DNA from: Falsiroseomonas sp041690465
GTDB lineage: Bacteria > Pseudomonadota > Alphaproteobacteria > Acetobacterales > Acetobacteraceae
Reading direction: 5' to 3'
DNA: 64,000 nucleotides
Assembly: GCF_041690465.1 (NCBI RefSeq)
Contig: NZ_JAWLHG010000012.1
Span: forward strand, 62,001-126,000
The notes under the pieces were generated by a model. That model searched no databases. It was given only the letters and a program-made list of their open reading frames with translations, and was not told the origin of the DNA. Shown here piece by piece: positions 59,985-64,000 of the stretch (position 1 is the first letter of the stretch; the number at the start of each line of letters is the position of its first letter). Both the position numbers and the translations under genes were made by a program.

Positions 59985-60944
59985 ATGATGCTGCGACGAG
60001 CGATGTTGGCGAGCCTCGCACTGCCGGGGCTGGCGCATGCGCAGAGGCGGTCCGCCCGCGTCGGAATCCTTTCGCCTGGGCAGCTCACGGTCGATCTGAA
60101 CAGGGCGGTCCTCGTCGCGGAACTGGGCAGGGCCGGCTTTGTCGAGGGCCGCAACCTCGTGATCGTCGGCCGCAGTTCGGACGGCGATCTTCAGCGCATT
60201 GCGGTTCTCGCGGCCGAACTCGTGGCGCTGCAGCCGGACGTGATCGTGGCGGTCTCGAATCCGGCCGCATTGGCTATTCGCGCGGTCAACCGAAACGTTC
60301 CCGTCGTCATGAGCTTCGCCGGTAGCGATCCGGTGGCGGATGGACTCGCGGCCAGCCTCGCGCGACCGGGGGGTAGCGTCACGGGCGTTGTCATGCTGTC
60401 CGAGGAACTGGACGTGAAGCGCCTCGAAGTGGCGCTCGAAGCATTTCCCAACACGAGCCGGATCGGCTTCCTGGCCGGCAGCAGCTATCCGGCGGACCGC
60501 ATCGCGCGGCTCACATCGGCGGCGCGCAGACTCGGGATCGCGCTGGTCACGGCGCGTGCGACAGGCACGGAGAGCTACGGGGCAGCCTTCCTGAGCTTCG
60601 CGGAACACGGCGTGGGCGCGGTGGTGATCAGTTCCTCCCCCGGCTTCCACTCCGAGGCGGCCGCCCTGGCGCAGCATGCGCAGTTCGTGCGGCTGCCCAC
60701 CGTGTGCGAGCTGCGTTCGATGGCCGAAGCCGGTTGCGTGCTGAGCCTCGGGCCGCTCGACGGCATGCTGCGCCGGCGCGTGGCAGGCTACGTCCTGCGC
60801 ATCCTACAGGGCGAGGCGCCGGGCAGCATTCCGATGGAGCAGGCGGAGCGGTTCGAGCTGCTGGTCAACCAGCGAGCAGCGCGGGCGCTTGCGCTCGATA
60901 TCCCCATCCCTGTGTTGGCGAGAGCCGATGCCGTGATCGATTGA
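59985..60944 (+). CDS. Orphan ABC substrate-binding protein (TrpX/YufN-like, PF04392 family)
   Basis: A 319-residue periplasmic protein: signal peptide MMLRRAMLASLALPGLAHA (cleavage before QRR), then VGILSPG, LAELGRAGFVEGRNLVI-like text (VAELGRAGFVEGRNLVI), LVALQPDVIVAVSNPAALAI, VVMSFAGSDPVADGL and the closing VNQRAARALALDIPI. The family binds amino acids or aromatic compounds and normally pairs with permease and ATPase genes, which are absent here. An IS-derived element lies 47 bases upstream. Its 3' end overlaps by about 157 bases the tail of the frame on the other strand. Confidence 0.87.
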   Translation: MMLRRAMLASLALPGLAHAQRRSARVGILSPGQLTVDLNRAVLVAELGRAGFVEGRNLVIVGRSSDGDLQRIAVLAAELVALQPDVIVAVSNPAALAIRAVNRNVPVVMSFAGSDPVADGLAASLARPGGSVTGVVMLSEELDVKRLEVALEAFPNTSRIGFLAGSSYPADRIARLTSAARRLGIALVTARATGTESYGAAFLSFAEHGVGAVVISSSPGFHSEAAALAQHAQFVRLPTVCELRSMAEAGCVLSLGPLDGMLRRRVAGYVLRILQGEAPGSIPMEQAERFELLVNQRAARALALDIPIPVLARADAVID

Positions 60945-61660
60945 CCCGGCGACGAAGTGCCAGATGAAGGACCGCTTCCCGCCTTTGACGGCCGTTCCGC
61001 AACGGTCAGCCGGCCCGTCGCGTCCGCGACCGCCCCCCCCGAAGCTGACTCGCGCGCCGCGGCACCGGCGGGTGCGCCACCGGCGCGTCCCGCGGTGCCC
61101 GCGCGATGCCGCGTGGTGCTTCCCAGGCCGCGCAGCACCCGGCGGGGGATGTAGGGCAGGCGGGAAAGGCCCAAAGCGCGGGGCGGGACGGCGCGGGGCG
61201 GCGCGTCGGGCGGGTCGAAGGCGGGCAGGTCTTCCGGGGCGCAGTAGAGCGCGGAGACCAGGCCGAGGTCGCGCGCCAGATAGAGCGTCGAAGGGTCGAG
61301 CTGGCGGCTGGCGCGGCGGACCGCGCGGACGATCCGCCATTCCAGCGGCGCCAGCTCCTCGGTGCCGAAGGCGTGGCGGGAGACGCCGATGAGCAGCCGG
61401 TCCAGCACGCCGGTGCGGGCGGCGTGGATCAGGGTGCTGTGGGCGGTGCGATAGTGGCAGAGCCAGCGCGGCAAAGCGGCCCAGGGCCGGTCGGAACAGG
61501 CGATGAAGAAGATCCCGTCCCAGGTGCGCCGCGGATCGCGCGGCGGGCGGCCGATGCGGTGGGTGACGAAGGGCGCCAGCGCGTCCCAGTGCGGGTCGGC
61601 CATGGGGAACCAGGGGCGCGGCTCGCTGGGGGATGGGGGGAAGGTGCGGGGTGCCTCCAT
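60788..61660 (-). CDS. DUF4096-like transposase-derived protein (C-terminal part doubtful)
   Basis: The frame gives 290 residues from 61660. Residues 20-115 look like the N-terminal region of IS5-family transposases (DUF4096): WDALAPFVTHRIGRPPRDP, TWDGIFFIACSDRPWAALP and RTAHSTLIHAARTGVLDRLL. No DDE catalytic block follows, so it cannot transpose. From about 180 the sequence becomes low-complexity and overlaps the antisense of the ABC binding-protein gene; this part may be a shadow, or a frameshift may have altered the end. A strong promoter sits so close that the mRNA would start at this ATG. A later ATG is at 61603. Confidence 0.55.
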   Translation of the reverse strand: MEAPRTFPPSPSEPRPWFPMADPHWDALAPFVTHRIGRPPRDPRRTWDGIFFIACSDRPWAALPRWLCHYRTAHSTLIHAARTGVLDRLLIGVSRHAFGTEELAPLEWRIVRAVRRASRQLDPSTLYLARDLGLVSALYCAPEDLPAFDPPDAPPRAVPPRALGLSRLPYIPRRVLRGLGSTTRHRAGTAGRAGGAPAGAAARESASGGAVADATGRLTVAERPSKAGSGPSSGTSSPGQSITASALANTGMGISSASARAARWLTSSSNRSACSIGMLPGASPCRMRRT

Positions 61661-61666
61661 CCGTCC

Positions 61667-61695
61667 AGTATAGGAATATTTTCTTAGAAAGGCAA
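61667..61695 (-). promoter_or_regulatory. Sigma-70-type promoter giving a leaderless start
   Basis: On the minus strand TTGCCT (61695-61690) and TATACT (61672-61667) are separated by exactly 17 bases in an A+T-rich patch. The -10 element ends 6 bases before the ATG at 61660, so transcription should begin at or next to the A of the start codon. Confidence 0.65.
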
Positions 61696-61742
61696 GTCGT
61701 TCCGGGTGGCGTGGCCGGACGGCCGGCAGGCGCGGTTTGTGG

Positions 61743-61822
61743 GGCCCCCACCCGCCCTCGCGATGCCCGGGCACCCTCCCCCGCGCGGCGGGAGAGGGAT
61801 CGTCGCGGGCGGGAGGGGGGCC
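61743..61822. repeat. Long nested G+C-rich hairpin next to the FKBP gene
   Basis: An outer imperfect inverted repeat (GGCCCCCACCCGCCC at 61743 with its near complement ending at 61822) encloses a second one (CCCTCCCCCGC with GCGGGAGAGGG). It lies 8 bases beyond the stop of the minus-strand FKBP gene and probably ends or stabilises that transcript. Confidence 0.5.
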
Positions 61823-61829
61823 GCGGAGG

Positions 61830-62174
61830 TCACTCGACGCCGAGCAGCTCCACGTCGAAGACCAGCGTGGCGTTCGGCGGGATGACGCCGCCGGCGCCAC
61901 GGGCGCCGTAGGCGAATTCCGGCGGCAGGACCAGGCGGCGCTGGCCGCCGATGCGCATGCCGGCCACACCGCGGTCCCAGCCCTGGATCACCTGGCCAGC
62001 GCCCAGCTTGAACCCGAAGGGCTCGCCGCGGTCGCGGGAGCTGTCGAACTTGCGGCCCTTGCCCTCGGGCGCGGCCGCATCCAGCAGCCAGCCGGTGTAG
62101 TGCACCGAGACCTGCTTGCCGGAGAGCGCCATGCTGCCCTCGCCCTCGACGAGGTCGGTCATCTGGATGGCCAT
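61830..62174 (-). CDS. FKBP-type peptidyl-prolyl cis-trans isomerase
   Basis: A single FKBP domain of 114 residues without a signal peptide: VSVHYTGWLLD, KFDSSRDRGEPFGFKLG, VIQGWDRGVAGMRIGGQRRL and PPEFAYGARGAGGVIPPNATLVFDVELL, each in short pieces. Active-site aromatics (Tyr, Phe, Trp) are conserved. It speeds proline isomerisation during folding in the cytoplasm. It starts 2 bases after the stop of the DUF3830 gene and is thus coupled to it; a long hairpin follows it. Confidence 0.93.
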   Translation of the reverse strand: MAIQMTDLVEGEGSMALSGKQVSVHYTGWLLDAAAPEGKGRKFDSSRDRGEPFGFKLGAGQVIQGWDRGVAGMRIGGQRRLVLPPEFAYGARGAGGVIPPNATLVFDVELLGVE

Positions 62175-62176
62175 GG

Positions 62177-62608
62177 TCAGCGTGCTCCCGCGCGGAAGGT
62201 GATGTTCTTCGCCCCGTCCCACAGCACCGACCGGCCGATCCGGGCCAGCGCGTCGAGCTTGTCGCTGATGGTCAGGAAGTGGTTGCCGGCCAGCGGCCCC
62301 GCCTTGGAGGCGAAGCCGCAGGGGCCGTAGGCGATCAGGATCTCGGTCTCGCTCAGGCTGGTCGGCATGCCGCCGGGATAGACGATGACATGGCCGGGCG
62401 CCGGATGGCTGGTGGCGTTCTCGAAGCCGAGGGAGAGGTCGCGCTCGCCCATCGGGATCCAGCAGGCCTCGCCGGACCAGCGCACATGAATGATGCGGTC
62501 GCTGAAGGGCAGCAGCTCGCGGATGCGCGCGACGGTGTTCGGCGCGTCCTTGGCCTCGAAGCGGGCGGGGAAGATCTCGCCGGCGATGTCAATCTCGATC
62601 TCGGCCAT
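62177..62608 (-). CDS. DUF3830 family protein
   Basis: A 143-residue protein of the DUF3830 (cyclophilin-like) family: ARFEAKDAPNTVARIRELLPF, SGEACWIPMGERDL, HPAPGHVIVYPGGM and SETEILIAYGPCGFASKAGPLAGN in parts. The fold is like cyclophilin; members occur beside hydantoinase or allantoate-type genes, which are not seen here. GGGGGAA precedes the ATG. It heads a two-gene unit with the FKBP gene. Confidence 0.88.
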   Translation of the reverse strand: MAEIEIDIAGEIFPARFEAKDAPNTVARIRELLPFSDRIIHVRWSGEACWIPMGERDLSLGFENATSHPAPGHVIVYPGGMPTSLSETEILIAYGPCGFASKAGPLAGNHFLTISDKLDALARIGRSVLWDGAKNITFRAGAR

Positions 62609-62798
62609 GGTTCCCCCGGTGGCGCGTTGCGGAGCGAGGGCGTTACGCCGGGCGCCGCCGCTTGCCAAGGGCCGGGCGCACGCCGACCGGGGCCGCGCAC
62701 GGCCGAGGCGCGAGTCGGCGATGGCCGAAGAGTCCCTTCACCCCCCGCGCGACCGCGCTACACTGTCTCGCCAGCAAACCGAAGCGAGGACCATCGCC

Positions 62799-63314
62799 TT
62801 GGACATCGAGCTCAGACGCTTCGCCGCCGTCGGGGATGCCACGATCGGCACGCTCACCATCGGGGGCGAGTACACCTGCTTCACGCTGGAAGACGTGATC
62901 CGCGACAAGAAGATCTACGGCAAGACCGCGATCCCCGCCGGCAGCTACCCCGTGATCCTCTGCGAGAGCCCGCGCTTCTCCAACAAATACGAGAAGCAGG
63001 GGCTGGGCCGCATCGTGCCGCTGCTGGATGGGGTGCCGGGCTACACCGGCGTGCGCATCCATGTCGGCAACGTCGCCGAGCACACCCATGGCTGCCTGCT
63101 GGTGGGCGACTACTGGGACAAGAAGTCGGCGAAGATCGGCGGTTCCGTCGCCGCCTTCAAGCGGCTGATGAAGGTGCTGAACGCCAGCACGGACAAGATC
63201 CGCATCACCATCCGCAACGACATCACCAAGGGCGGCGCGCTGCAGCAGCCGAGCAAGCCGCTGTTCGAGGGGATCTACGGCTACACCAGGCGCTGCGAGG
63301 TGGCGAACTGGTGA
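62799..63314 (+). CDS. DUF5675 family protein
   Basis: A 171-residue protein that begins with a TTG behind CGAGGA (MDIELRRFAAVGDATIGTLTI). The DUF5675 core is YTCFTLEDVIRDKKI, GSYPVILCESPRF, YTGVRIHVGNVAEHTHGCLLVG, the last with the HxGN and HTxGC residues typical of the family (L,D-transpeptidase-like active site suspected). The C-terminal 25 residues (KLMKVLNASTDKIRITI) end in a basic tail. The function is unknown; the family is frequent in phages and their relatives, but no other phage gene is next to it. Confidence 0.85.
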   Translation: MDIELRRFAAVGDATIGTLTIGGEYTCFTLEDVIRDKKIYGKTAIPAGSYPVILCESPRFSNKYEKQGLGRIVPLLDGVPGYTGVRIHVGNVAEHTHGCLLVGDYWDKKSAKIGGSVAAFKRLMKVLNASTDKIRITIRNDITKGGALQQPSKPLFEGIYGYTRRCEVANW

Positions 63315-63340
63315 CGGCGCGCGCGGCGGGGGAGTAAGAG

Positions 63341-63363
63341 GCCGTCCGGAACCACCGGACGGC
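63341..63363 (+). terminator. Hairpin after the DUF5675 gene
   Basis: A perfect 9-bp stem, GCCGTCCGG (63341-63349) with CCGGACGGC (63355-63363), and a 5-base loop lie 27 bases past the stop. There is no T-run, so the terminator call is tentative. Confidence 0.45.
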
Positions 63364-63378
63364 TGCAGCGCGCCTCGC

Positions 63379-64000
63379 ATGCAAAAGCTCCTCGACACCA
63401 CGCTCGCCCGCGCGCTCGACGCCTGCATCTACCTGCGCTGGCCGCGCCTGCCGCGGCGCTACCGGCTGCTCCGGCCGCATTGGCCGCGCATCGCCTTCCC
63501 GCAGAGCTACGCCGAGCGCCTGCAATGGCGGAAGGTGTTCGACCGCAATCCGCTGTTCGTCACCTTCTCGGACAAGCTGGCTGCGAAGGAGTACATGGCG
63601 CGCACCTGCCCCGACCTCGCCCTGCCGCGCACGCTGTGGAGCGGCACCGCGATCGAGGATGCGCCGCCAGGGCTGCTGCGGGGCAACGTCGTGGTAAAGG
63701 CGAACAACGGCAGCGGGATGAACTTCTTCATCCGCGACGGGCGGCATGATCCGGCAGCGCTGCGCGGCGCCACCCGCAGCTGGATGGCGCGGCCCTTCGG
63801 CGGCCACAACGCCGAGTGGGCCTATGGTCCGGTGCCGCGGCGGCTGCTCATCGAGGAACTGCTCGGGACGGAGGAGGCGCCGCCGGCCGAGATCAACATC
63901 CGCGCCGGGCGCGGGCGCATCGCCCATGGCACGCTGCTGCTGCATGCCAAGACGCCGCGGCAATCGGTCGTCTACGTGGATGCCGGCGGGCGGCGGACGG
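63379..64000 (+). CDS. TupA-like ATP-grasp protein (partial, runs off the window)
   Basis: The first 207 residues are visible and the frame is open to the end. Residues 35-80 contain FPQSYAERLQWRKVFDRNPL and FSDKLAAKEYMARTC (each in parts), and residues 100-150 the ATP-binding strand GNVVVKANNGSGMNFFI, characteristic of TupA-like ATP-grasp enzymes that link glutamate or other acids in teichuronopeptide or polysaccharide-like products. Further on, LLIEELLGTEEAPP is seen. It probably modifies an exported polysaccharide or peptide. A weak terminator-like hairpin precedes it. Confidence 0.8.
   Translation, partial: MQKLLDTTLARALDACIYLRWPRLPRRYRLLRPHWPRIAFPQSYAERLQWRKVFDRNPLFVTFSDKLAAKEYMARTCPDLALPRTLWSGTAIEDAPPGLLRGNVVVKANNGSGMNFFIRDGRHDPAALRGATRSWMARPFGGHNAEWAYGPVPRRLLIEELLGTEEAPPAEINIRAGRGRIAHGTLLLHAKTPRQSVVYVDAGGRRT

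Noticed and set aside
62799..63314. DUF5675 as the edge of a prophage
   Set aside because: The family is frequent in phages, but the flanks (DUF3830/FKBP and TupA-like genes) are ordinary chromosomal genes and no other phage gene is visible.

Overview
The window is 64 kb of very G+C-rich chromosomal DNA, dense in genes (about 65 coding regions and one tRNA) and with short intergenic gaps. The gene families fit a Roseomonas-like member of the Acetobacteraceae (Rhodospirillales, Alphaproteobacteria). These include a fused shikimate kinase/3-dehydroquinate synthase (AroKB), aerobic cobaltochelatase CobS/CobT behind a J-domain gene, an Atm1-type exporter, EipB, DUF1194, DUF2889, DUF4743-NUDIX and DUF6134 proteins, and PdeM. 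This is inference from family content and composition; there is no rRNA gene here to confirm it.

Layout. 0-11 kb: DNA repair and stress, with the end of a gene coupled to pdeM, a fasciclin protein, a class I-type photolyase, a calcineurin-like phosphatase, polyphosphate kinase 2 behind an FNR-like box, a lipoprotein, a second (FeS-BCP type) photolyase coupled to a DUF6134 gene and an SDR, then SixA and a CYTH/CHAD protein. 11-21 kb: secreted nuclease, citrate synthase with a strong terminator, an Fe3+-type ABC binding protein and permease without an ATPase, tRNA-Pro(GGG), NUDIX hydrolase, Atm1-like exporter, ribosomal protein L28. 21-34 kb: a degenerate histidine kinase, phytase-like esterase, cobT-cobS-J-domain operon, BolA, secreted proteins, aroKB, XerD, a secreted protein made of two near-identical domains, YgjP-type metalloprotease and a DMT exporter. 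34-42 kb: an ATGA-coupled trio (YcgN, DHDPS-like aldolase, cupin), DUF3592 and HD proteins, and an SbcCD-like pair. 42-48 kb: a sugar-acid catabolic cluster (UxaA-type dehydratase facing a XylD-like dehydratase, SDR, FAH hydrolase and a YdhR-like protein). 48-59 kb: a two-component pair, MATE exporter, thioesterase, asparaginase-like protein, DUF1194, EipB, aspS and rnd. 59-64 kb: a lipocalin-like protein, a short IS-derived element, an orphan ABC binding protein, a DUF4096-like transposase-derived gene, FKBP isomerase, DUF3830, DUF5675 and the start of a TupA-like ATP-grasp gene.

How the genes work together. The XylD-like dehydratase, SDR and FAH hydrolase form the backbone of a non-phosphorylative route from a sugar acid through a 2-keto-3-deoxy acid and a 2,4-diketo acid to pyruvate plus a small acid. 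CobS and CobT are two of the three cobaltochelatase subunits; CobN is not in the window. The two photolyases, PdeM and the SbcCD-like pair give a repair flavour to two regions. Signs of mobility are few: a 148-bp element with 13-bp terminal inverted repeats and a CTAG target duplication, a transposase-derived gene close by, and several A+T-rich patches or palindromes. I saw no CRISPR array, prophage, rRNA operon or replication origin.
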